From Acidobacteriota bacterium (lineage in GTDB: Bacteria > Acidobacteriota > Polarisedimenticolia > J045), in NCBI GenBank assembly GCA_020350085.1, contig CP070706.1, forward strand, positions 2,489,370 to 2,498,883: a DNA stretch of 9,514 nt, read 5' to 3'. Positions 1 to 6,142 of this stretch are shown one piece after another (position 1 is the stretch's first letter; each line of letters starts with the position of its first letter). The notes below the pieces were generated by a model. The model was not told the DNA's origin. It worked only from the letters and a program-made list of their open reading frames with translations, and did no database searches. A program made the translations under genes and the position numbers.

Positions 1-347
1 ACTCCTGGCCGGGAAACGTCCGCGAGCTGCGCAACGTGATCGAGCGCGCGATGATTCTCGAGCGCGGGAATCGACTCGGCCCGGACGCGCTCGTTCTGGA
101 TCGCGTCGAACCCACTGTCGGGCCGGCCCAAGAGCCTGCCCTCGCACCTGCTCGCGTGGGGGCGGCGAGGCCGCGGTCGGCATCGCCGATCGCGCCGCTG
201 GAACAGGTCGAACGCGATCTCGTGGCTCGCGCCATGGAGGCCACCGGCGGGAATCAAACGCGAGCCGCGGAGCTGCTGGGGATCACCCGGGATCAGCTGC
301 GCTACCGGCTGCAGAAGCACCGTCTGCACGCAGCGGACAAAGACTGA
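1..347 (+). CDS. Sigma-54-dependent transcriptional activator (enhancer-binding protein), C-terminal part only
   Basis: The reading frame is open from the left edge (first full codon at position 3) and ends with TGA at 345-347, giving 114 visible residues. It opens with SWPGNVRELRNVIERAMIL, the signature near the end of the AAA+ domain of NtrC-family activators. A linker rich in Ala, Pro and Arg follows. The last roughly 45 residues form a Fis-type helix-turn-helix containing GNQTRAAELLGITRDQLRYR, which binds enhancer DNA. Family members contact sigma-54 RNA polymerase and use ATP hydrolysis to open -24/-12 promoters. The receiver or sensor domain lies outside the window, so a two-component partner cannot be named. 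It sits just upstream of a strong -24/-12 promoter (710-725) and candidate enhancer repeats (448-491), so it is probably the activator of the cytochrome gene that follows. That link is inferred from position. Confidence 0.93.
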   Translation, partial: SWPGNVRELRNVIERAMILERGNRLGPDALVLDRVEPTVGPAQEPALAPARVGAARPRSASPIAPLEQVERDLVARAMEATGGNQTRAAELLGITRDQLRYRLQKHRLHAADKD

Positions 348-447
348 GACGGAGTCTGCACGGCGCGCTGGCTGCCGACTCGACCTCCATCTCGCCCCGA
401 GGGGACACCGCGAGGCGGTCCGTCGGCGGGTCTCCTCACACGGGGCT

Positions 448-491
448 GTGGGGAATATCCCCCAAAAATTGGGGAAGGAGTGGGGAATATC
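448..491. promoter_or_regulatory. Candidate enhancer (upstream activating sequence): duplicated GTGGGGAATATC with palindromes
   Basis: GTGGGGAATATC occurs twice, at 448-459 and 480-491, exactly 32 bp apart, which is about three helical turns and puts both copies on the same DNA face. The first copy continues into the dyad GGGGA-ATA-TCCCC (450-462). Between the copies is a perfect palindrome CCCCAA-AAA-TTGGGG (460-474). The cluster lies roughly 245-290 bp upstream of the predicted start of transcription. That is a workable, if somewhat long, distance for an enhancer-binding protein acting by looping. It is a good candidate for the site of the activator encoded at the left edge. The repeats are seen directly; the binding partner is inferred. 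Confidence 0.6.
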
Positions 492-535
492 ACGCACTCG
501 TGACATGAGCCACTCCGACGCCCGAGCGTGTCGTC

Positions 536-555
536 GTCGGACGGGAGTGTCCGAC
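536..555. promoter_or_regulatory. Inverted repeat, possible second operator or weak terminator
   Basis: GTCGGAC (536-542) and GTCCGAC (549-555) are perfect 7-bp arms around a 6-nt centre. Outer CGTG (527-530) and CACG (560-563) extend the symmetry with unpaired gaps. No T-run follows, so it is a poor intrinsic terminator for the upstream regulator gene. An operator for a dimeric regulator, placed between the candidate enhancer and the promoter, is the alternative. The symmetry is certain; the role is open. Confidence 0.4.
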
Positions 556-709
556 CTGTCACGAAAGTGGAAAACTGCTACAAGTTCGCTGTTCATATTG
601 TTTTTCAACTGTTTGCGCCTCGGGGAGGACACGGCGGGTCCGAGAGGAATGGCCAAAGGACCGAAAGCGCCCGTGAGCCGGTGAACGCGGAGGGTTCGGA
701 TCGCCTACC

Positions 710-725
710 TGGCAAGGGTCTTGCT
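710..725 (+). promoter_or_regulatory. Sigma-54 (-24/-12) promoter of the cytochrome gene
   Basis: TGGCAAGGGTCTTGCT matches the consensus TGGCACR-N4-TTGCW at every defined position except one (A for C after TGGCA). The invariant GG (711-712) and GC (723-724) are separated by exactly 10 bp, as the sigma factor requires. With the C of GC taken as -12, transcription should start near position 736. The element also lies within a dyad: CTGG-CAAG (709-716) mirrors CTTG (720-723) and CCAG (727-730). It lies downstream of a sigma-54 activator gene and of candidate enhancer repeats, so three independent signs agree. The downstream gene it would drive starts at 1076. Confidence 0.82.
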
Positions 726-735
726 GCCAGTTCCA

Positions 736-1075
736 CCTCCGGCGGCGCTCGGGCGCCGGGCGGCGGGAGCCGCAAGACGGGTTGCTGTCACCCGAGCGAG
801 GGTAAGTTTATTTCGTGGGTATTTTTTCCTCGTCTGGGCGACCTCGACGGGGTATATTTCACCGACTTGGAGCTAACTAACCAGTTATTCCTTCCCCCCA
901 TTAAGGTCCTGCGGGCGTCCGAAGGTTTTTCGACCCAGACCGGCCAGCCACCCAGAGTCCGGGTCCGATGATGGGCCGGCTGAGCTACCAGGGACGGCAC
1001 CAACGGGCGCTCGAAAGGGCCAGATACGCGAGACGGTCGATGCATCGACACAAACCTCTAGAGGGAGAACCAAGC
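736..1075 (+). other. Predicted long 5' leader of the cytochrome mRNA
   Basis: If transcription starts near 736, the mRNA has an untranslated leader of about 340 nt, unusually long for a bacterial structural gene. It starts with the hairpin at 737-769. Around 779-803 a single ACCC (790-793) could pair with GGGT on either side (779-782 or 800-803), and a run of six T lies at 822-827. The stems are only 4 bp, so an attenuator is suggested but not supported. I looked for the conserved blocks of the cyclic-di-GMP GEMM riboswitch that often precedes multiheme cytochrome genes and did not find them. The leader ends in the ribosome-binding site GAGGGAG (1061-1067). Confidence 0.45.
737..769 (+). other. 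GC-rich stem-loop at the predicted 5' end of the cytochrome mRNA
   Basis: An inner stem GGCGC (744-748) / GCGCC (753-757) closes a four-base TCGG loop, extended by a C-G pair (743/758). An outer stem CTCC (737-740) / GGAG (766-769) closes the structure across an internal loop. The outer stem begins one base after the predicted transcription start. 5'-terminal hairpins are known to protect bacterial mRNAs from decay (ompA is the classic case), which would suit an abundant extracellular cytochrome. Separately, GTCTTGC at 718-724 and GCAAGAC at 772-778 are perfect 7-bp inverted repeats flanking this hairpin, but the left arm lies upstream of the predicted start. Confidence 0.45.
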
Positions 1076-2143
1076 ATGCGGCATTCAGCGATGTTCCTAG
1101 GCGCGCTGTTCGTCGTCGCGATATCCCTCGGACTGCCGGCGCTGGCGTTCCATGATGACGGCGTTGCTCACTGCAACGGCTGCCATACCATGCACAACAG
1201 CCCCGACAATCCAGCAGATAGCGCTGACGGCAACTCGTTCCTACTCAAGCAGAGCACGTCCACGGACATGTGCCTCACGTGCCACGCCACACGGCTGGGC
1301 AATTCGTGGGGTGCGGCCCTGGACGCCCCCGGCACGCTGGTGGGTGGCGGCAACTTCATCTTCCTGACGGAAGACAACCTCAATGACGGCCACGCCGGCA
1401 GTCTCGAGGAGAACTGGATTCCCGGTCACCAGGCGGGCCACAGCATCATCTCGGACGATAGGACCCTCGCGCCCGACCCGGTCAACGAGTTCGGCCCGGG
1501 AGGCTCCTATCCCGCTGAGAACCTGACCTGCACCTCGTGCCACGACCCGCACGGGCAGGGTGCCCACTTCCGCCTGCTCTACGGCGACGATTTCCCGACG
1601 TCGAAGTCGAACGGATACTTCTTCGACTACACGGCCGCAGCACCCGACGCCGTCGAGTCCGGCTTCGGGCAGGAGACCAACGCGAACCACACCGCCTTCA
1701 GGGCCGGTATGAGCGAGTGGTGCGGCGCTTGCCACGGTGACTACCACAACACGGACTATCCCAACACGCTCAAACACCCGTCGGGTGAGGTGCTGGGTGC
1801 GATCATCGCCGCGAACTACAACAAGTACGAGGGCTCGGGTGACTACACCGGTCTGAAGGGCGATGCCTATCTCGCGATGGTACCGTTCGAAGATCCGGCC
1901 GCGGCGACGGACTCCACGGAGGGAGCCACGGGAACGACCTCGAAGGTGATGTGCCTCAGCTGTCATCGGGCGCACGCGTCGTCCGGACCGAACTCCGGCC
2001 GCTGGGACTTCAACCTCACCATCTGGGACGACGAGGGCGTCGAGTCCGGCTCGTACATAATCCCGAATCCGTACGACGCGACGGCCGGCGGCCACCAGCG
2101 CTCGCTGTGCAACAAGTGCCACGCCAAGGACCCCGTGCTGTAG
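1076..2143 (+). CDS. omcS: OmcS-type extracellular hexaheme c-type cytochrome (nanowire subunit)
   Basis: 355 residues. A signal peptide (1-24, AxA-type site before Phe25) leads into FHDDGVAHCNGCHTMHNS, which closely resembles the mature start of Geobacter OmcS as I remember it. Six CXXCH heme sites start at residues 33, 66, 152, 216, 293 and 345. Further OmcS-like blocks are GMSEWC before heme 4, CLSCHRAHAS at heme 5 and the ending LCNKCHAKD. Candidate second axial histidines are His40, 122, 159, 224, 234 and 300. His40 matches OmcS mature His16, which ligates a heme in the neighbouring subunit of the filament. At about 331 mature residues it is shorter than OmcS (about 400), with reduced loops between hemes 2-3, 3-4 and 5-6. 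The ATG at 1076 is chosen over the in-frame ATG at 968 because GAGGGAG lies 8 nt upstream and the signal peptide starts there. Family identification is strong; filament formation is inferred. Confidence 0.93.
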   Translation: MRHSAMFLGALFVVAISLGLPALAFHDDGVAHCNGCHTMHNSPDNPADSADGNSFLLKQSTSTDMCLTCHATRLGNSWGAALDAPGTLVGGGNFIFLTEDNLNDGHAGSLEENWIPGHQAGHSIISDDRTLAPDPVNEFGPGGSYPAENLTCTSCHDPHGQGAHFRLLYGDDFPTSKSNGYFFDYTAAAPDAVESGFGQETNANHTAFRAGMSEWCGACHGDYHNTDYPNTLKHPSGEVLGAIIAANYNKYEGSGDYTGLKGDAYLAMVPFEDPAAATDSTEGATGTTSKVMCLSCHRAHASSGPNSGRWDFNLTIWDDEGVESGSYIIPNPYDATAGGHQRSLCNKCHAKDPVL

Positions 2144-2191
2144 TCAGTTCTTGAGCAGAGCGGTCGCATAGCGACTCGCGAGAGAAGAGAA

Positions 2192-2222
2192 GATGCCCGG
2201 GGCGGACGACGTCCCGGGCGTC
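2192..2222 (+). terminator. Strong hairpin after the cytochrome gene (terminator or processing/stability stem)
   Basis: GATGCCCGGG (2192-2201) pairs with CCCGGGCGTC (2213-2222) over 10 positions, nine Watson-Crick and one G-T, around an 11-nt loop. Only TCATT follows, not a proper T-run, so termination would be partial at best. In the 162-bp gap between the cytochrome and the barrel gene, such a stem could let the cytochrome message accumulate above the rest of the operon. I see no convincing promoter for the downstream block in this gap. Confidence 0.5.
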
Positions 2223-2305
2223 TCATTGCAGGGGCCCGAGGCTGCTTTTCCTGTAAACTCGATCGGCCAGCCTCCCCGAAGGGGCGGATCGGAGAAAGGC
2301 GCATC

Positions 2306-4390
2306 GTGGCGCGAGGTGTCTCATCGCTCGTCGTGGTCTTGGCGGCGTTGGCGAACGGCTGGCCGGTGCTCGCCGTAGACTTCGGTGGGAGCGCCACCGT
2401 GTACCAGACCGAGACCTCACGCAACGACCAGGATACGGCCGATGTGCTCTATCAGGACTACGCGGTCCGGTTGCGTCAACCGATCTCGCCATGGCTGACG
2501 GCGCTCGCCTCGTATCACGCGAACTACTTTACTGCCGACGACGAACGAGGCGACGAGTTCGAGCGCACGAGCAAAGCTCCCTTCTTTCAGCTGTCGTACA
2601 ATCGCCCGTATTTTACGGCGCAGATCGGATATCAGGAGCGCAAGAACCGAGGGACCAGCCTGGCCGACGTCTTGGACAGCGAGTCACTGTTCGGCTCGTT
2701 CGGATTCAGGCCGAGCAGGGGTCCCAGAATGACGCTGCAGGTGCGCGATTCGTCGAACGTGGCCGACGTCGCCGTCTTCGGCCGCGACGTCGATACGACG
2801 AATATCGACTTCGGCATCAGATATGCTGGGAGCAACTACTCGTTGCGCTACGGATTGTCAGACTTTTCGCTGCAGAACAACCTGACTGGCTTCGAGCTCG
2901 ACCAGCAGAGACACTCCCTGCGAGCGACTTGGGACGAGAGCTATTACGACGAGCTGCTGAGCTTCTCTGCCGACTGGACGATGAGCCGCGTCGAAGAGGA
3001 CACGCAGGCGCCGGCCGGCACTTTTCTTGCGGAGCCGGTGGAAGCGCGAGATGGTCTCGCAGCCGTCGATACGAGCCCCGAGGTCGCCGTGTTGGACCTC
3101 GTTCCGACGCTGGTCGACGGAGATACGGTCACTCCCGTCGTCCCGCCGATCGATATCGGTGGTGCTAATACGTTTCGCAACATCGGTCTTGACCTCGGCA
3201 TTTCCCGCCCGATCACGCGTCTGGAGATCACCGTCGATCAGCCTTCGATGCCCACTCTCGAGTGGCAGGTCTATCGCAGTCCGGACAACTTCACATGGGA
3301 GCTGGTGGACGGGGTAACTTCCAGCTTCGATGTCGTGTTCCTGCGCTATACACTCGAGTTTCCCGAGACGACCGCTCGTTATTTCAAGGCGGTAAACGTT
3401 GCCGTCAACGCGGAGATCACCGTGGCGGTGACGGAAATACGCGCGCTCGTGGGTGTCGAAGAGCAAGAGTCTGGCGAACGGAAAGCGACGAGCTGGCGCG
3501 GAACGATCCAAGCGATCATCACGCCGAACGATCGTCTCGGTGCGACGCTGACGGTCGGTTACGCGGAAAACACCGGCACGACACAAGGTGTTCCTCTGCG
3601 GGACACGCGCGACATGAGCATACAAGGCCAGTTACGCTACCGCTTGACACCCACGGTTCGGCTCAACGCCCTCTACAGCATCTCGGACTACAAGCGCGAG
3701 CAGCAGCCGGTTCTGAAGCGTGAGGAGAGGCGCTCGAGTGCCACTTTGATCTGGGAGCCGCTCGAGACGTTCATCGCGCGCTTCTCGGTCGATTGGCGAG
3801 AAGAGACCGAGAACGGCGTCCGCCTGCGGCTATCCCAATCCGCGCGGGCACGATTCATCACGGATCTGCTCGACGATCTGGATATGGTCCACGAGCTGGT
3901 CTACTCGGAGGTCGAGGACCCGCTGTTCGGCTTCGACGTGCGGAGCGCCAAATGGACCGAGCGGCTCAATGCGAGACTGCTGCCCGGATGGACGCTTTCG
4001 GGCGGCTTCGCGATAACGCGGTTCGACGCGACGGGCGCGTTCGGGGTCACCAATCGCCGCACGGCCTTCCTGCGCACCTCGGCGGCCCTGACGCGCACGA
4101 TCCAGGCCGGCGCCAGCTTCAACTACAGCACGGACGATGATCGCGATTCGCTAACCCAGCGCTACAATGTCGGCTGGACCCCCGGTCCTCGCCTGTCGGT
4201 CTCCGCATCTCACACCGAGACGGATTCTTCCACGGAGACGCAGATCGAATCGACCGGCGCCAGCCTCAGCTACCGCGTGAGTCGCTTCGTGCGGATATTT
4301 GCCGATGCTTCGCGGTCTGCGACGCGTCCCTTGGAAGCGGCGGCGACGACGGTGAAGAACATACGGGCTGGATTGGCGGTGGTGTTCTGA
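2306..4390 (+). CDS. Outer-membrane beta-barrel protein with an inserted discoidin-like (F5/8 type C) domain
   Basis: 694 residues from GTG, with GGAGAAAGG (2291-2299) 6 nt upstream. A signal peptide covers residues 1-23 (hydrophobic core, VLA before Val24). The rest is dominated by alternating polar/hydrophobic, Tyr- and Arg-rich strands with short turns, and the chain ends in Phe, both typical of outer-membrane barrels. Residues about 283-384 differ: LDLG..ITRLEI, LEWQVYRSPDNFTWE, then ARYFKAV and TEIRAL follow the order of a discoidin-type sugar- or surface-binding domain, so the barrel appears split by a domain facing outside or the periplasm. The length is close to the MtrB/PioB porins of porin-cytochrome conduits, but I see no specific MtrB signature. 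The gene begins a packed block (23 bp to the next gene) behind the cytochrome, suggesting a pore or anchor for cytochrome export or electron transfer. Barrel call firm, domain call moderate, role inferred. Confidence 0.8.
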   Translation: MARGVSSLVVVLAALANGWPVLAVDFGGSATVYQTETSRNDQDTADVLYQDYAVRLRQPISPWLTALASYHANYFTADDERGDEFERTSKAPFFQLSYNRPYFTAQIGYQERKNRGTSLADVLDSESLFGSFGFRPSRGPRMTLQVRDSSNVADVAVFGRDVDTTNIDFGIRYAGSNYSLRYGLSDFSLQNNLTGFELDQQRHSLRATWDESYYDELLSFSADWTMSRVEEDTQAPAGTFLAEPVEARDGLAAVDTSPEVAVLDLVPTLVDGDTVTPVVPPIDIGGANTFRNIGLDLGISRPITRLEITVDQPSMPTLEWQVYRSPDNFTWELVDGVTSSFDVVFLRYTLEFPETTARYFKAVNVAVNAEITVAVTEIRALVGVEEQESGERKATSWRGTIQAIITPNDRLGATLTVGYAENTGTTQGVPLRDTRDMSIQGQLRYRLTPTVRLNALYSISDYKREQQPVLKREERRSSATLIWEPLETFIARFSVDWREETENGVRLRLSQSARARFITDLLDDLDMVHELVYSEVEDPLFGFDVRSAKWTERLNARLLPGWTLSGGFAITRFDATGAFGVTNRRTAFLRTSAALTRTIQAGASFNYSTDDDRDSLTQRYNVGWTPGPRLSVSASHTETDSSTETQIESTGASLSYRVSRFVRIFADASRSATRPLEAAATTVKNIRAGLAVVF

Positions 4391-4413
4391 ACATCTGGCC
4401 CGGAGCGAAGACG

Positions 4414-4986
4414 ATGAAGATACAGATGACACTCCGATGGCTGCTCGCGGTCTTCGTCGTCGTATCGGCGGGGTGCGCGGGTGTCTCCAAAACCCGTTTC
4501 GTCAATCCGGACTTCAACTTTGGATTCGTTGAACGCGTCGCCGTGATCCCGTTCGAGAACCTGTCCAGCGACCGGCAGGCCGGTTTCAGAGCGACGCGCC
4601 TGATGATCACCGAGCTGCTCGCGACCCGCGCGATCGACGTCATCGAACCGGGGGAGGTCACCGCAGCGCTCAATCGACTGGCCGAGGGAACTTCTACGCC
4701 GGACACGGCGCAAGTCGTCGCACTCGGCAAGGCGCTCAACGTCGAGGCGGTTATCGTCGGAAGCGTCAATGCGGCCGACAGCACACGGTCGGGTAACGTC
4801 AGAATCCCCGTCGTCACGCTCGACGTGCACATGATCGAGACGCAGACGGGAGCCGCCGTGTGGGCCGTGACCGTTACGGAGAAAGGCGGAGGCCTCGGCG
4901 CACGTCTGCTCGGCACGGCTGGCGAAGCGCAGACGGAGACGCTGCGACGCTGCGTTCGTAAGGTGGTGCGCGCTTTAATCAGCTAG
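4414..4986 (+). CDS. CsgG-like (GNA1162/LpoB-type fold) outer-membrane lipoprotein
   Basis: 190 residues. A short basic start and hydrophobic helix end in the lipobox VSAGC with the lipidated Cys at 21; Ala follows, so retention at the inner membrane is not signalled and outer-membrane sorting is likely. The body opens with VAVIPFENLSS, followed by a helix, ITELLATRAIDVIEPGEV, then GKALNVEAVIVGSV and strands ending ETQTGAAVWA. This is the strand/helix order of the CsgG N-terminal domain superfamily (CsgG, TolB N-domain, LpoB, GNA1162). CsgG itself is about 277 residues and forms the curli export pore. This protein is shorter and shows no clear pore-forming hairpins, so it may be a periplasmic adaptor instead. 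A possible ribosome-binding site, GGAG, lies 8 nt before the ATG. The next gene carries two more copies of a similar domain. Superfamily call good; function unknown. Confidence 0.75.
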   Translation: MKIQMTLRWLLAVFVVVSAGCAGVSKTRFVNPDFNFGFVERVAVIPFENLSSDRQAGFRATRLMITELLATRAIDVIEPGEVTAALNRLAEGTSTPDTAQVVALGKALNVEAVIVGSVNAADSTRSGNVRIPVVTLDVHMIETQTGAAVWAVTVTEKGGGLGARLLGTAGEAQTETLRRCVRKVVRALIS

Positions 4987-4999
4987 AATAAAAGACGAG

Positions 5000-6142
5000 A
5001 TGAGACACGCGGTGGGCGATACACGACACGGCATCGTCGCGAACAACGGAAGACCGCTCTGGGTGAGCGTATCGCACGTTCTCGTCTGCCTTTCGCTTGC
5101 ATCGGTGACGAGCGCTCTGGCAGTCCAGAATCAGCAGGAGAGGATCGTTCTACTTCCTGTCCTGGACAGGACAGGTGATCCGAGTGCGACAGCCACGCTG
5201 AGCTACGCGCTGCGGCATCAGCTGATTCGCCATCACGATGTGGCGGCGTCGAGCAAGATCCGCGACCTGTTGCGCGCACGAAGACTGCGCGATATCCGCG
5301 CCATCCCACCGCAGGTGCTCGAAGAGTTGGCCGAAGAACTCGACGCGGAGTGGTTCATGACGGCGGCGCTTCTCGAGGCGTCGCCGGGGCCACCGCCGAT
5401 CGCGACCGTTTCGGCTCAGGTCATCGAGAAAGGAAAGAGCACTCTCGCGTGGGCCGGCTTCGAGTCGGCGACCGGTGTCGATGACAAGCGCTGGCTCGGT
5501 CTTGGAGGAGTCGAGGACCTCGAGCAGCTCCTGCTGGAGTTGGCCCGTCGGCTGATCACGGATTTCGAATCGCGCGTCGGAGCAGGGCGAACGGAAGCGC
5601 GCGCGGCTGACGACGTGTATCTTCGCCGTCCACTTTCCACGAGCGAGCTGGGCGTGGTCGCGGTCATCCCGTTCGACTCCGTGGCCGAGGTCGAGGCCAC
5701 CGTCGGCGCCGACGCGGTCACCGAGCTGGCACAGGCGGTGCTTTTCCGGGAGGGATTCGAGCTCGCGTATTCTGGGACCGTCCACGATATTCTCATCCGC
5801 CGGGGTGAGTTCGATCGCGGCGAGATGGACGATGTCACCAGATCAGCCGTCCGCTCCGTCGCTGGCGCAGATTCGTTCTTCACCGGCACCGTCGAGAGCT
5901 ACTTCTTCCGGCGGTCCTCGCCCGAGCCCGAGCCGGAGGTGGCCTTTCACGCCCGCATCCTCGAAGCGACCGAGGGTCAGATCCTCTGGATCGGCGGGCT
6001 CGAGCAGGCAGGTTGGGACCAGCGCGGTCTGTTCGGTCTGGGGCGCGTCTTTGCCCGCGGACGGCTGGCGGAGAACATGATGCACTCTCTCGTGGCCAGC
6101 TTCGCCAACGAGCGGCGGCGAGCCCGCCGAGGTAGCCCATGA
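5000..6142 (+). CDS. Exported protein with two tandem CsgG-like domains, function unknown
   Basis: 380 residues. A hydrophobic stretch at about 21-42 after a long N-region looks like a signal peptide or anchor. A GTG start at about residue 22 would shorten the N-region but removes its Arg residues, so I keep the ATG at 5000; its ribosome-binding site is weak. Two similar halves follow. The first is about 48-181, starting RIVLLPVLDRTGD. The second is about 218-369, starting VVAVIPFDSV, almost the same as the lipoprotein's VAVIPFENLS. Both halves have a helix, a Glu/Asp-rich helix, an 'A(D/E)xFxTxxL/V'-like strand and the shared ending W-x-G-x-E-x-A followed by D-x-R and GLG. The stop overlaps the next start (ATGA), implying translational coupling. 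With the preceding gene it provides three copies of one fold, suggesting a complex. No enzyme motif is visible. Confidence 0.7.
   Translation: MRHAVGDTRHGIVANNGRPLWVSVSHVLVCLSLASVTSALAVQNQQERIVLLPVLDRTGDPSATATLSYALRHQLIRHHDVAASSKIRDLLRARRLRDIRAIPPQVLEELAEELDAEWFMTAALLEASPGPPPIATVSAQVIEKGKSTLAWAGFESATGVDDKRWLGLGGVEDLEQLLLELARRLITDFESRVGAGRTEARAADDVYLRRPLSTSELGVVAVIPFDSVAEVEATVGADAVTELAQAVLFREGFELAYSGTVHDILIRRGEFDRGEMDDVTRSAVRSVAGADSFFTGTVESYFFRRSSPEPEPEVAFHARILEATEGQILWIGGLEQAGWDQRGLFGLGRVFARGRLAENMMHSLVASFANERRRARRGSP

Larger units (their letters stand above)
348..1075. other. Long intergenic regulatory region, no gene recognised
   Basis: About 730 bp separate the regulator from the cytochrome start codon. 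Short open frames here (for example 448-684, 528-971 and 788-1051 on the minus strand) have low-complexity, Arg/Gly/Pro/Ser-rich translations with no family resemblance and no good ribosome-binding site, so I treat the stretch as non-coding. From left to right it contains a GC-rich part without a clear terminator, a duplicated element with palindromes (448-491), a dyad (536-555), an AT-richer patch (about 567-616) where an architectural protein such as IHF could bend DNA, the sigma-54 promoter (710-725) and the leader. The patch includes CAACTGTTTG, only a partial fit to an IHF half-site, so IHF is not claimed as a feature. Confidence 0.7.

Noticed and set aside
779..827. Attenuator formed by alternative GGGT/ACCC stems before a T6 run
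   Set aside because: The stems are only 4 bp and the T-run is about 20 nt away from the nearest one, so chance pairing is likely.
448..971. Open frames 448-684 and 528-971 on the plus strand and 788-1051 on the minus strand
   Set aside because: The translations are low in complexity, look like no known family, lack good ribosome-binding sites and overlap the promoter and repeats.
968..1075. Upstream in-frame ATG that would add 36 residues to the cytochrome
   Set aside because: The extension is Arg/His-rich and would put the signal peptide in the interior; the ATG at 1076 has a ribosome-binding site (GAGGGAG, 8 nt away) and places the signal peptide at the N-terminus.
735..1075. Cyclic-di-GMP (GEMM-type) riboswitch, common ahead of multiheme cytochrome genes
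   Set aside because: I searched by eye for the conserved blocks (CACGCACAGGGCAAACC-like and GCAAAGCC-like) and found neither. A covariance-model search would settle it.
1241..2122. Minus-strand frame of 293 residues opposite the hexaheme cytochrome
   Set aside because: Arg/Val-rich shadow frame typical of high-GC DNA; the opposite strand is a clear cytochrome.
2226..2259. Possible promoter for the five-gene block (TTGCAG...TAAACT, or a GG/GC pair at 2232/2244)
   Set aside because: The sigma-70-like boxes match poorly and are about 22 bp apart; the sigma-54-like pair lacks most other consensus bases.
2306..4390. Assignment of the barrel as MtrB or PioB
   Set aside because: Size fits, but I see no specific signature, no MtrA-type decaheme partner in the visible block, and the inserted domain is foreign to those families.
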